Part shown: in pieces, positions 1 through 7,476 of the stretch
Position numbering within the stretch: the first letter of the stretch is position 1
Layout: every line of letters starts with the position of its first letter
Assembly: GCA_018883975.1 (NCBI GenBank)
Contig: JAHLFD010000220.1
Coordinates: 1-17,201 of the forward strand
Length of the DNA stretch: 17,201 nt
From: Zhenhengia stercoravium
Lineage (GTDB): Bacteria; Bacillota; Clostridia; Lachnospirales; Cellulosilyticaceae
Direction of reading: 5' to 3'
The notes under the pieces: generated by a model
The model's database searches: none
The model's input: only the letters and a program-made list of their open reading frames with translations
Told to the model about the DNA's origin: nothing
Position numbers and translations under genes: made by a program

Positions 1-128
1 CTATGTATCGTAAGCACCCTAAGATGTGGGCGAAATATAAACCGGGATGGCTTAGAGAGACTTATCAAAATATGCCTATTAGTATAGGTGTTAATGTTGA
101 TATCCAAAATACAGGAATTGAGGAGTAG
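1..128 (+). CDS. C-terminal end of a Ger(x)C-family spore germination protein (partial)
   Basis: The 5' part lies outside the window. The open frame runs from base 3 to a TAG at 126-128 and encodes about 41 residues. They contain a pattern like HPKMWAKYKPGW followed by ISIGVNVDIQNTGIEE. This resembles the end of Ger(x)C lipoproteins (GerAC/GerBC/GerKC), where a Pro-x-x-Trp stretch is followed by a beta strand such as 'vnVxvxIrrtG' close to the stop. Ger(x)C proteins are the lipoprotein subunit of nutrient germinant receptors in the spore inner membrane. The match rests on a short tail recalled from the family, so the assignment is probable, not certain. The same frame stays open for 27 more codons after the stop (to 209). 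Confidence 0.6.
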   Translation, partial: MYRKHPKMWAKYKPGWLRETYQNMPISIGVNVDIQNTGIEE

Positions 129-329
129 AAAGAGCTGCTAGACATTCTTCCAAAGGAAGCTTACAAAGTATCACACCTAGCCTCACAGGTGGCTTGGGAA
201 TATGAGACGTAGAAATGAAAGAATGAAAAGGGTTGTTATGAGTAGGATAGGTGGGTGCCTTAGAGCATAGGGGAGAAGGGTAAGTAGTAGAAGTAAATAA
301 CACAAAATAAAAAAGTAAGTAATAAGAAG
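129..329. other. Gene-free stretch downstream of the Ger(x)C-like gene
   Basis: No start codon with a ribosome binding site and no credible gene was seen on either strand. The only protein-like piece is 129-209, which continues the frame of the preceding gene past its TAG for 27 codons and ends at TAG 210-212. It has no start of its own. The rest (213-329) is purine-rich on + with many stops. The reverse-strand open frame across 91-342 has Ser/Pro/Thr-rich low-complexity content and is considered spurious. Confidence 0.5.
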
Positions 330-377
330 GAGGTGATAGCAAAGGGAAATATCCTATTTTGTTAGCACCTCTTTTTT
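330..377 (+). terminator. Rho-independent terminator of the Ger(x)C-like transcript
   Basis: GAGGTG (330-335) pairs with CACCTC (366-371). After one mismatch the stem continues with TAGCAAA against TTTGTTA. A run of six T follows at 372-377. It probably ends the transcript of the upstream germination gene before the glycosyltransferase gene. Confidence 0.7.
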
Positions 378-445
378 AAAAAAGAATACTATAAATTGAG
401 CGTGGAGATGATAATAGGAAGAAATATATTAAGTAGAGATGAAAA

Positions 446-475
446 TTAATATATTCTACATTTTGGTAGTATAAT
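446..475 (+). promoter_or_regulatory. Candidate sigma-A promoter for the glycosyltransferase gene
   Basis: A perfect -10 box TATAAT lies at 470-475, with a weak -35 TTAATA at 446-451 and an 18-nt spacer. It is about 40 bp upstream of the ATG at 515. The -10 is convincing and the -35 is poor. Confidence 0.4.
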
Positions 476-514
476 CTAAAGAGAGAGACTGTTTAAAGGA
501 AGTGAAGTAGAGAG

Positions 515-1513
515 ATGAAGTTAGTAAGTATTATTGTTCCTATCTACAATGCTCAAAACTATCTAAATAGATGTTTAGATTCTTTGTTAGCTCAGACATT
601 AGAAGATATTGAGATTATACTTATTAATGATGGTTCTAAGGATGATAGTTTAGCCATTTGTAGAGCTTATGAGGAGAAGGATTCACGTATTATCGTGATT
701 GACCAGAAAAATGCAGGGGTATCAGCTGCGAGAAATGCGGGTCTTGATAGAGCTAGTGGGCAATATGTAGGATTTGTAGATCCAGATGATTGGGTTGAAC
801 CAGATATGTATGCCCTAATGTATGAGAAGATCCATTCATTAGGGTGTCCTGTTTGTCTGTGTAATTATTATAAAGATGATAAAAATAATAGCGTCCCTAA
901 ACGCTTTAAGGTGAAGAAAGAGATTTTAAATAAGCAGGAAGTTATAAAAGTTATAGTAAGCAATATGGTAGGGGTAGATGATATTATGCCTCGTTATAAC
1001 TATGTTATGGGTTGTGTATGGCGCTGCTTATATGAGAGAAGCTTTATAGAAAAAAATAACCTTCGTTTTGAAGAAGGTATAGGTTTTATGGAAGATTTAG
1101 TTTTTAACGTAAGAGCTTTATTAAAAGTAGAGAGTTTATGTATTGTACCAAAATTCTTATATCATTATGTACAAAATCCAAAATCTATCCTTCATACCTA
1201 TAATAAGAATATGTGGACTGACCAAATGAGGGTACACAGTTTACTTGAAGGGTATATAAAAGAAGCGGGTCTTGAGGAAATCATGCGTAATCGTTTGGAC
1301 ATGCGTTATGTAGGGATGGCCTTTGGTGCTATTTATAATGAAGTCAATGGCAGAAGCAAGGCCGGTGTGAAATACAAAGTAGATAAAGTGAAAGAAATCT
1401 GCGGCGATGAAAAGCTTAAATTAAGCTTGGAGCGTATACATCCTATTAGAGGAAGTGCGTACACTCAAACGGCTAGCCGACGTACAGTCAAGAAGAAGTC
1501 GAAAGCCAAATAA
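515..1513 (+). CDS. Family 2 (GT-A) glycosyltransferase
   Basis: The 332-residue protein starts with the classic GT2 opening 'VSIIVPIYNAQNYLNRCLDS' (residues 4-23). It has the nucleotide-binding Asp of NDGSKDDS (38-45), KNAGVSAARNAG (65-76) and a metal-binding DPDDW (89-93), where many relatives have DSDDW. It should transfer a sugar from a nucleotide-sugar donor to a surface glycan acceptor in the cytoplasm; donor and acceptor cannot be read from sequence. No membrane segment is evident. The C-terminus is basic and Ser/Thr-rich (TASRRTVKKKSKAK). The ribosome binding site is weak and distant (AAAGGA, 495-500). The last 49 bp overlap, in opposite orientation, the 3' end of the membrane-protein gene at 1465-1968. 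Family assignment is firm. Confidence 0.9.
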   Translation: MKLVSIIVPIYNAQNYLNRCLDSLLAQTLEDIEIILINDGSKDDSLAICRAYEEKDSRIIVIDQKNAGVSAARNAGLDRASGQYVGFVDPDDWVEPDMYALMYEKIHSLGCPVCLCNYYKDDKNNSVPKRFKVKKEILNKQEVIKVIVSNMVGVDDIMPRYNYVMGCVWRCLYERSFIEKNNLRFEEGIGFMEDLVFNVRALLKVESLCIVPKFLYHYVQNPKSILHTYNKNMWTDQMRVHSLLEGYIKEAGLEEIMRNRLDMRYVGMAFGAIYNEVNGRSKAGVKYKVDKVKEICGDEKLKLSLERIHPIRGSAYTQTASRRTVKKKSKAK

Positions 1514-1968
1514 ATAAGAAATGGCCAAAATAAAATACTCCACCAATTTGCAAAGCTCATATAGAAGGTATTTAAAAAAGGCTGAAAATAATAAATGCCA
1601 ATAGAGCATAATCCCATCCAGGCTAAGGAGAAGGGCAGGCAAATAAGACCTTGATAATTATATTTAACAAGGGAGTAGTCCCAATATAAGACATGAAAAA
1701 AGGTGTTAATTAAAAAACCGCTGGCGTATTCTACAGCTGTAGGGATAACAAGACACAGGACAAGCATGGCTATAGGACTTACCTTGAACAAATAAAGCAT
1801 GGCAATTAAAAAAGTCATAGCAAAACCATACATGGGTTTAAAAGGTCCATATAAGAACCCCTCACTTTTAAAATGTCCACGTGTAAAGCGGGCATAAATT
1901 TGTTCGATAAGATAACCTAAAAAAGAATAGAATAAGAAATTAAAGGCTAAATAATAAAGTGTAGACAT
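1465..1968 (-). CDS. Small integral membrane protein, putative ABC-transporter type IV / CmpB family
   Basis: The 167-residue protein is very hydrophobic, with four to five probable membrane segments. The N-terminal pattern 'FYSFLGYLIEQIYARF' followed by FLYGPFKPMYG, and later 'YQGLICLPFSLAWMG', matches what I recall of the DUF1113/ABC_trans_CmpB family (PF06541 type). Its molecular function is not established. An AGAGGG ribosome binding site precedes ATG 1966-1968 (minus strand). The gene is 53 bp downstream of the MalY-like gene on the same strand, so they may share a transcript. It ends 49 bp inside the convergent glycosyltransferase gene. No strong terminator was seen after it; a short palindrome at 1412-1428 is the only candidate. 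Confidence 0.75.
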   Translation of the reverse strand: MSTLYYLAFNFLFYSFLGYLIEQIYARFTRGHFKSEGFLYGPFKPMYGFAMTFLIAMLYLFKVSPIAMLVLCLVIPTAVEYASGFLINTFFHVLYWDYSLVKYNYQGLICLPFSLAWMGLCSIGIYYFQPFLNTFYMSFANWWSILFWPFLIYLAFDFFLTVRRLAV

Positions 1969-2021
1969 AAAGACCCTCTTTCTAAATAGGTTATCTTTAA
2001 TATCTACACTGATTGGAAATT

Positions 2022-3194
2022 TTATGCATCAAAAGCAGCTTTAAGCTGATTTAAGGCCTTCTCAAGTATAGCCTTTGGTACAGCAAAGTTAAGGCGAACA
2101 AACCCTGTATGATCACTATCATAAGTTGTACCAGCATTTAGCCAGAGTTTAGCTTTTTGAGAGAGGAAGGTCATGAGTTCATCTTGGCTATAAGGAAGGG
2201 TGCTCATATCAATCCAAAGCAGATAAGTGCCTTCACAAGGTGTTACTGTTAGGAGAGGAAGTTCTTTCTTGATAAAGTTTAGAGCATCGTTACGATTCGC
2301 TTCCAAATAACTTATTAAGGCATCTACCCATTCGGCCCCTTTTGTATAAGCTGCAATAAGGCTATCGATGGCAAGTGGTGATAAGTTATGAAGAGAAAGG
2401 CAGTTAAGCTGAGCTGTAAACTGCGTTCTAATGGAAGGATTGGCAATAATGAAGTTGGCAGAACTTATACCGGATAAGTTGAACGTCTTACTTGGTGAAG
2501 TGCATACGATAAGCTGGTTTAAAATCTCAGGTGAAAGATTGCCCATAGAAGTATGCTGAGCATGGCTATAAATGAGGTCGTGATGGATTTCATCTGACAG
2601 TATAAGGACATTGTATTGAACGCATAACTTACCTAACTGGGTAAGTTCTTTTTTTGTCCAAACACGGCCTACAGGGTTATGAGGATTGCAGAGAATAAAG
2701 GCTTTCACCTTTGGGTCTTTCAGCTTTTCTTCCAAATCTTCAAAGTTGATGGTGTATGTTCCTTCTTTATAAAGAAGCGCATTGTTAACAGGTACACACT
2801 CGCTGTTTAAGATAGCTGTTTCAAAGTTATTATAGACAGGTTTTTGGATAATGACTTTGTCTCCTTTTGAAAGAAAGGTTTGTAAAGCCATATACATACC
2901 ACAGAGAATATTAGGTGTAGGGACGATCCAGTCTTTTTGAATGAGCCAGTTATGGCGGGAATGCATCCAGTGAATGATGGCATCATAGTAAGCATCAGGA
3001 ATAAAAGTATAACCATAAATAGGGTGGCTCGTTCTTTTAACGATAGCCTCTTGCACACAAGGGGCTGTGGCGAAATCCATATCCGCTACCCATAGGGATA
3101 AGACATCTTCAGGCATGTTATAGTAAGTTTTTGCATCGACTTTGTAGCAGTTTGTATGTAGGCGGTCTAGAGGATGGTCAAAATCATAATTCAT
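2022..3194 (-). CDS. MalY/PatB-type PLP-dependent aminotransferase / cystathionine beta-lyase
   Basis: The 390-residue protein has fold-type I aminotransferase motifs: WVADMDF (35-41), CNPHNPVGRVW (169-179), SDEIHHDLIY (200-209) and the PLP-lysine motif TSPSKTFNLSG with Lys at about 236. The WVADMDF start, the IHHDL loop and the length are typical of MalY/PatB enzymes, which cleave cystathionine (or related C-S compounds) to a thiol, pyruvate and ammonia. Exact substrate is unknown. I chose the ATG at 3192-3194 because GGAGTG lies 8 nt upstream; an in-frame ATG 12 codons earlier (3230) has no such site and falls in the promoter/operator region. The membrane-protein gene follows 53 bp downstream. 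Confidence 0.88.
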   Translation of the reverse strand: MNYDFDHPLDRLHTNCYKVDAKTYYNMPEDVLSLWVADMDFATAPCVQEAIVKRTSHPIYGYTFIPDAYYDAIIHWMHSRHNWLIQKDWIVPTPNILCGMYMALQTFLSKGDKVIIQKPVYNNFETAILNSECVPVNNALLYKEGTYTINFEDLEEKLKDPKVKAFILCNPHNPVGRVWTKKELTQLGKLCVQYNVLILSDEIHHDLIYSHAQHTSMGNLSPEILNQLIVCTSPSKTFNLSGISSANFIIANPSIRTQFTAQLNCLSLHNLSPLAIDSLIAAYTKGAEWVDALISYLEANRNDALNFIKKELPLLTVTPCEGTYLLWIDMSTLPYSQDELMTFLSQKAKLWLNAGTTYDSDHTGFVRLNFAVPKAILEKALNQLKAAFDA

Positions 3195-3211
3195 AATAAA
3201 CACTCCTTTTT

Positions 3212-3260
3212 TAGAGTATAAGGTTAACATTATTATACTCTATAGTTTGAAAAAACTAAA
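3212..3260 (-). promoter_or_regulatory. Promoter of the MalY-like gene with an overlapping 10-bp inverted repeat
   Basis: On the minus strand a perfect -10 TATAAT lies at 3237-3232. A weak -35-like TTTAGT is at 3260-3255 with a 17-nt spacer. The perfect inverted repeat TAGAGTATAA (3212-3221) / TTATACTCTA (3233-3242) has an 11-nt spacer containing GTTAAC. One arm contains the whole -10 box and the other lies just past the expected start site. This geometry suits a repressor operator, or less likely a leader hairpin. The repressor is unknown. Confidence 0.55.
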
Positions 3261-3277
3261 AATATATTTAAATTAAG

Positions 3278-3305
3278 GTATAAAAATATAGGTTATGGTA
3301 ATACT
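3278..3305 (+). promoter_or_regulatory. Sigma-F-like promoter upstream of spoIIR
   Basis: GTATA (3278-3282) fits the sigma-F -35 consensus GYWTA. GGTAATACT (3297-3305) fits the -10 consensus GGNNANANT at every fixed position. The spacer is 14 nt, one or two shorter than usual in Bacillus. In B. subtilis spoIIR is transcribed in the forespore by sigma-F, so the site agrees with the gene it precedes. Confidence 0.5.
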
Positions 3306-3335
3306 CCTATTAGATTATTTGAGGAGGTTATGACC

Positions 3336-3974
3336 ATGACAAAGTTTATCAATAAATATTGGTTAGAAGTTGTTTACATATCAAGTGTGATCTGTTTTAT
3401 GCTTGCTTTTTCTTTCTTCTTAATGACGGATTATGCACAGACTATTTCTTCAGGTTTAAGTGAAAGTGTTATTCGCTTCCATGTCATTGCGAATAGTGAT
3501 ACCACAGAGGATCAGCTCCTTAAGGAGAATGTACGTGACGCAGTGCTTATGTATATGGAACCTATCTTAGCAGATTCTCCTAGTATTGAAGAGACACGTA
3601 GCCGTATTAATGACCACATGGATGAGATTACCCAGGTCGCACAGGCTATTATTACGAACTGGGGTAAGGACTATAGTGTTTATACAGAGCTTACACATGA
3701 AGATTTCCCAACGAAGTCTTATGGAGATATTGTATTCCCAGCGGGCAACTACGAGGCATGCCGCATTGTGATTGGAGAAGGTAAGGGACAAAACTGGTGG
3801 TGTGTCATGTTTCCACCTTTATGCTATGTAGATGCCGCAACAGGCGTTGTACCTTTAGAAGGAAAGGAAGAGTTACAAGAAAACCTTACAAAAGAACAAT
3901 ATGATATTGTAGCTTTCCAAGCAGATAAACCTTATGATATAAGATTTAAAATTGTAGAATGGCTCGGTAAATAG
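3336..3974 (+). CDS. spoIIR: Stage II sporulation protein R (SpoIIR)
   Basis: SpoIIR is made in the forespore and secreted towards the mother cell, where it triggers SpoIIGA-dependent processing of pro-sigma-E. The protein has an N-terminal hydrophobic segment (about residues 11-31) acting as signal or anchor. The SpoIIR hallmarks follow: 'VIRFHVIANSDTTEDQ' with LKENVRDAVL, then FPAGNYEACRIVIGEGKGQNWWCVMFPPLC near the middle of the second half (given here as separate motifs: FPAGNYEACRI and GQNWWCVMFPPLC). Two ATGs compete. GGAGG at 3323-3327 is only 2 nt from ATG 3330 but 8 nt from ATG 3336, so I chose 3336 (212 residues). The gene is monocistronic by appearance, with a sigma-F-like promoter and a terminator at its stop codon. 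Confidence 0.95.
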   Translation: MTKFINKYWLEVVYISSVICFMLAFSFFLMTDYAQTISSGLSESVIRFHVIANSDTTEDQLLKENVRDAVLMYMEPILADSPSIEETRSRINDHMDEITQVAQAIITNWGKDYSVYTELTHEDFPTKSYGDIVFPAGNYEACRIVIGEGKGQNWWCVMFPPLCYVDAATGVVPLEGKEELQENLTKEQYDIVAFQADKPYDIRFKIVEWLGK

Positions 3975-3985
3975 AGCCATTTTTT
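3958..3985 (+). terminator. Rho-independent terminator overlapping the spoIIR stop codon
   Basis: AATGGCTC (3958-3965) pairs perfectly with GAGCCATT (3974-3981) around an 8-nt loop, followed by a T run to 3985. The TAG stop (3972-3974) sits at the loop-stem junction, so the last codons form the left arm. It separates spoIIR from ddl transcription. Confidence 0.85.
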
Positions 3986-4022
3986 ATTTTGCATGGAGAC
4001 AATGCACAAATGGGGGCAAGTC

Positions 4023-4051
4023 TTGAATATTTATAATAAAAGTAATACAAT
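4023..4051 (+). promoter_or_regulatory. Sigma-A promoter of the ddl-murI gene cluster
   Basis: TTGAAT (4023-4028) and TACAAT (4046-4051) are separated by exactly 17 nt, each one mismatch from consensus. Transcription would begin near 4058, about 30 nt before the ddl start. Confidence 0.65.
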
Positions 4052-4087
4052 TAAATTTAAGCGTATAAGTGAAGGGAGAAAGTAAGA

Positions 4088-5137
4088 ATGAAAGAAAGTG
4101 TATTACTCCTATTTGGGGGGCAGTCATCTGAACATGAAGTATCTTTAAAATCCGTTACAACTGTAATGAAGCATATAGATCATAGTAAATTTGAAGTTTA
4201 TCCTGTAGGGATTACCAAAGAGGGAAGATGGTTACTCTATACAGGTAATAACCCAGATTTTACCTGCAACAGATGGCAAGAAGTAGGTATTCCTGCTGTT
4301 CTTAGCCCAGATGCAACTAAAAGAAGCCTTGTTGTATTAAAAGAGGAAGAAGTACCCGTTTACATTAAAATAGATAAGATATTCCCTGTATTACATGGAA
4401 GAAATGGTGAAGATGGTACAGTCCAAGGGCTATTCGAACTTGCACAAATTCCATTTGTAGGTTGCGGGGTATTAGCTTCTGCAGTTTCTATGGACAAAGC
4501 CTTCACTAAAATAGTAGTGAAAGAAAAAGGTGTACCTCAAGCAAACTTCGTACTTGTTTATGAGAGAGAATTAAAAGACGAAGAAGCAGTAGTGAGCAAA
4601 ATTGAAGCGGCTTTCCCTTATCCATACTTCATTAAACCTGCTAATGCAGGTTCATCCGTAGGCATTTCAAAAGCAACAAATAAAGCAGAACTTTTAGCAG
4701 GTCTTAAACTTGCTTTTGAGCATGATTGTAAAGTGCTTGTAGAAGAGACTATTGTAGGACGTGAAGTGGAGACTGCAGTACTTGGTAATGGTGATGTAGA
4801 AGTATCCGGTGTAGGTGAAATTTTCTCAGCGGCAGAGTTCTATGATTATGATGGGAAATATAATAACCCAGATTCTAAAACGGTAGTAGATGCAGACTTA
4901 GACCCTGCTATTAAAGAGCAAATTAGAAGTTATGCAAAAGATGTATTTGAAGCAGTAGAAGGTAAAGGTATCTCTAGAGTAGACTTCTTTGTTAAAGAAG
5001 ATGGAGGTATTATTTTTAATGAAATCAATACGCTTCCTGGTTTTACTTCTATTAGTATGTACCCAATGCTTTGGAAAGCAGCAGGTATAGAGACAAAAGA
5101 CCTTATTACAAGATTACTAGATTTAGCATGCCTGTAA
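4088..5137 (+). CDS. ddl: D-alanine--D-alanine ligase
   Basis: This cytoplasmic ATP-grasp enzyme joins two D-alanines for the peptidoglycan pentapeptide. The 349-residue protein has the family length and motifs: GGQSSEHEVS with the substrate Glu (residues 10-19), HGRNGEDG (103-110), KPANAGSSVGIS (183-194), the omega-loop FYDYDGKY (251-258) and NEINTLPGFTSISMYP (311-326). The Lys-Tyr at the end of the omega-loop fits D-Ala-D-Ala specificity rather than the D-Ala-D-Lac enzymes of VanA type; that is inference from known ligases. A GGGAG site lies 9 nt before ATG. The stop is followed after 10 bp by murI, whose ribosome binding site abuts the ddl stop, so the two are probably translated from one mRNA. 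Confidence 0.95.
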   Translation: MKESVLLLFGGQSSEHEVSLKSVTTVMKHIDHSKFEVYPVGITKEGRWLLYTGNNPDFTCNRWQEVGIPAVLSPDATKRSLVVLKEEEVPVYIKIDKIFPVLHGRNGEDGTVQGLFELAQIPFVGCGVLASAVSMDKAFTKIVVKEKGVPQANFVLVYERELKDEEAVVSKIEAAFPYPYFIKPANAGSSVGISKATNKAELLAGLKLAFEHDCKVLVEETIVGREVETAVLGNGDVEVSGVGEIFSAAEFYDYDGKYNNPDSKTVVDADLDPAIKEQIRSYAKDVFEAVEGKGISRVDFFVKEDGGIIFNEINTLPGFTSISMYPMLWKAAGIETKDLITRLLDLACL

Positions 5138-5147
5138 GGAGAACGTT

Positions 5148-5954
5148 ATGGACAAAAGACCAATAGGCATTTTTGACTCAGGAGTAGGTGGACTCACTGT
5201 AGTTAAAGCTGTCATGGAAAGGCTTAGTAATGAATCAATCATCTATTTTGGTGATACAGCGAGAGTGCCTTATGGAAGTAAGTCAAAAGAGACTGTTACA
5301 AAATTCTCAGCACAAATTATTCGTTTTTTACAAACTAAAGATGTCAAAGCAATTATTATTGCCTGCAATACAGTAAATTCTAACTGTATTGAAGAGCTAA
5401 GAGCACTATTCCCAGATCTTCCTATAGAAGGGGTAGTAGAACCTGGTGTACGTATGGCCCTTATGGCAACGGAGAATAATAAAATTGGTATCATAGGTAC
5501 AGAGGCAACTGTAGCAAGTGGTAAGTATCCTCAGCTTCTTAAAGCAGAAAGACCAGAGCTTGAAGTGTATGATAGAGCTTGCCCACTTTTTGTACCATTA
5601 GTAGAAGAGGGTTGGGCGCAGCACAAGATCACAAAAGAAGTCATAGAAGAGTACCTACTTCCACTGGCAAGTACAGGTATTGATAGCCTCATTTTAGGAT
5701 GTACCCACTACCCAATGCTTACTGAGCAGATTGGAAATGTATTAGGACCTTCTATTAAACTTATTAATCCAGCTACAGAAGCAGCTTTTAATATTAAAAG
5801 GCTTCTGAAAAGTACAGATAAACAAAGTGATGGGGAGGTTGCTACATATAAATTCTATGTGAGTGATCATCCAAGTCGTATGCAGAAGATGGCTCAAATC
5901 TTTTTAGATTATCCAGTTACACAAGTAGAAAAAGTAGATATTGAATCTTACTAA
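5148..5954 (+). CDS. murI: Glutamate racemase
   Basis: MurI interconverts L- and D-glutamate without a cofactor, supplying D-Glu for peptidoglycan. The 268-residue protein starts with IGIFDSGVGGLTV (6-18) and carries the two catalytic cysteines in IACNTVNS (Cys73) and LGCTHYPM (Cys185), plus YFGDTARVPYGSKS (33-46). All key residues are present. The start follows AAGGAGA by 6 nt, and the TAA of ddl overlaps that site. Pairing with ddl is a natural functional unit for D-amino acid supply. Confidence 0.95.
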   Translation: MDKRPIGIFDSGVGGLTVVKAVMERLSNESIIYFGDTARVPYGSKSKETVTKFSAQIIRFLQTKDVKAIIIACNTVNSNCIEELRALFPDLPIEGVVEPGVRMALMATENNKIGIIGTEATVASGKYPQLLKAERPELEVYDRACPLFVPLVEEGWAQHKITKEVIEEYLLPLASTGIDSLILGCTHYPMLTEQIGNVLGPSIKLINPATEAAFNIKRLLKSTDKQSDGEVATYKFYVSDHPSRMQKMAQIFLDYPVTQVEKVDIESY

Positions 5955-5994
5955 AGTATGATAAAGTAAAGAGTAACATAAAGGTGGGGGTGTC

Positions 5995-6020
5995 ATGCTT
6001 CGTTAAACTAAGCGGAGCAT
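5995..6020 (+). other. Intercistronic hairpin between murI and the DUF1934 gene
   Basis: ATGCTTCG (5995-6002) pairs with CGGAGCAT (6013-6020), seven Watson-Crick pairs and one G-U, around a 10-nt loop. A T run (TTTTT) follows, but about 9 nt after the stem, so it is not a canonical terminator. It may be an mRNA-stabilising or processing element, or a weak attenuator. Confidence 0.35.
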
Positions 6021-6055
6021 CCACTCTCATTTTTGATATTGTAGAAGGAGAAAAT

Positions 6056-6469
6056 ATGCAGAACTTAAAACTAAAACTTGTCACATCTCAGCAGTATGAA
6101 GAACATGATAATGTAGATGAAATGATTATAGAGGGGGTAGTAGCAGAACGTAATGGAAGTTCCTATATTACTTTCAAGCAATTTGACCCTAACTATAATG
6201 TAACGATTAATAACCTGGTTAAAATTAAAAATGGCATTGTTTCTATTAAACGTAGTGGAGCTATTGAATCCAATATGGTTTTTGATGTAGAGAAACCTTA
6301 TGCAACCCATTATGAGACACCTTATGGCAAACTTAATATTTATGTGACAACGCATGAAATTGAAAGTGAAATATCAGAGGAAGATGTAAAATTAAGCATA
6401 AAATACGAAATGATGATGCAAGGTAAAAAAATAAGTGATAATATATATTGTATTGAGAGAGTGAAGTAA
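6056..6469 (+). CDS. DUF1934 / YwiB-like small beta-barrel protein
   Basis: The 137-residue protein (MQNLKLKLVT...) matches the length and pattern I recall for DUF1934 (B. subtilis YwiB, calycin-like beta-barrel). It alternates hydrophobic strands, contains 'YGKLNIYVTTHEIESEIS' and ends with a charged YEMMMQGKKISDN stretch. No catalytic motif is visible and the function is unknown. I chose ATG 6056 because AAGGAG ends 5 nt upstream; a longer frame beginning at 5984 adds 24 residues that run through the intercistronic hairpin and have no family resemblance. It sits between murI and galU on the same strand and may be cotranscribed with both. Confidence 0.75.
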   Translation: MQNLKLKLVTSQQYEEHDNVDEMIIEGVVAERNGSSYITFKQFDPNYNVTINNLVKIKNGIVSIKRSGAIESNMVFDVEKPYATHYETPYGKLNIYVTTHEIESEISEEDVKLSIKYEMMMQGKKISDNIYCIERVK

Positions 6470-6526
6470 AGCGTTATAGGGTAAAGCAAAGAAAAAAAGA
6501 AAATAGAATAAAAGGGGTTTTGAAAG

Positions 6527-7396
6527 ATGAAAATTAAAAAAGCGATTATACCAGCGGCGGGTTTAGGAACGAGATTTTTACCAGCGACTAAAGCACAACC
6601 TAAGGAGATGCTTCCAATAGTGGATAAGCCAACTATCCAGTACATTGTAGAGGAGGCAGTAGCTTCTGGTATTGAAGATATTATCATTGTTACAGGTAGA
6701 ACTAAAAAGTCTATTGAAGATCACTTTGATAAATCTGTAGAACTTGAGATGGAACTTGAGAAACATGGTAAAGATGAGCTTCTTGAAATCGCAAGATCCG
6801 TATCTGAAATCGCAAATATTTATTACATTAGACAAAAAGAGCCAAAAGGGCTTGGACATGCTGTACTCACTGCAAAAACTTTTATTGGTGATGAGCCATT
6901 TGCAGTTTTACTAGGAGATGATGTCATTACATCAGAAGTACCTTGCTTAAAACAAATGATGGACATGTATGAAGAGTATGAATCCACTATTTTAGGGGTT
7001 CAGACAGTGGCTGAAGACCAAGTTAATAAATATGGTATTGTGCAAGGGTCACAACTTGCTGATAGAATCTATACAGTAGAAAATATGGTAGAGAAACCAA
7101 AAATCGGAGAAGCGCCTTCTAATGTAGCTGTACTTGGTCGTTACATTATTACACCAGCCATTTTCCCATTACTTGAGAAACAAGAAGCTGGTGCAGGTGG
7201 TGAAATCCAGCTGACAGATGCACTTTGTAAGTTAGCTGGGCAAGAGAAAATGTATGCTTATGACTTTGTTGGTAGACGTTATGATGTAGGAAGTAAGATT
7301 GGTTTCTTACAAGCTACTGTAGATTTTGCACTTGATCGCGCAGATTTACGTGATGAATTTATGACTTACTTAAAGGAAGTTGTAAATAAAGGGTAA
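6527..7396 (+). CDS. galU: UTP--glucose-1-phosphate uridylyltransferase
   Basis: GalU makes UDP-glucose from UTP and glucose-1-phosphate, the donor for cell-surface glycans and glycolipids. The 289-residue protein has the nucleotide-binding signature IPAAGLGTRFLPATKAQPKE (8-27, with MLP following), GLGHAVLTAK (108-117), the metal-site region VLLGDDV (127-133), VEKP, and GGEIQLTDAL (about 224-233). These separate GalU from GlmU or RmlA. The start follows AAAGGGG by about 10 nt. A strong terminator at 7477-7519 ends the ddl-murI-DUF1934-galU run. Confidence 0.95.
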   Translation: MKIKKAIIPAAGLGTRFLPATKAQPKEMLPIVDKPTIQYIVEEAVASGIEDIIIVTGRTKKSIEDHFDKSVELEMELEKHGKDELLEIARSVSEIANIYYIRQKEPKGLGHAVLTAKTFIGDEPFAVLLGDDVITSEVPCLKQMMDMYEEYESTILGVQTVAEDQVNKYGIVQGSQLADRIYTVENMVEKPKIGEAPSNVAVLGRYIITPAIFPLLEKQEAGAGGEIQLTDALCKLAGQEKMYAYDFVGRRYDVGSKIGFLQATVDFALDRADLRDEFMTYLKEVVNKG

Positions 7397-7476
7397 GATA
7401 GAATGCCATAACTTGCCTGTTGATAAAGGCTATAAGGCTTAGCTATAATAGAGGGGAATCAAGCATTATCCCCTAA

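Noticed and set aside
91..342. Minus-strand 83-codon open frame
   Set aside because: Low-complexity Ser/Pro/Tyr content, no ribosome binding site, overlaps the Ger(x)C-like coding end and the terminator region.
1412..1428. Palindrome AAGCTTAA-A-TTAAGCTT as a terminator for the minus-strand membrane-protein gene
   Set aside because: The stable stem is only six A/T-rich pairs and the following minus-strand T run is only four bases; too weak to call.
5955..6055. Terminator between murI and the DUF1934 gene
   Set aside because: A hairpin exists (5995-6020), but the T run begins about 9 nt after the stem, so readthrough is likely; listed as a hairpin only.
6340..6687. Minus-strand 115-codon hydrophobic open frame across the DUF1934-galU junction
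   Set aside because: It is antisense to two well-supported genes, lacks a ribosome binding site, and its hydrophobicity follows from reversed purine-rich sequence.
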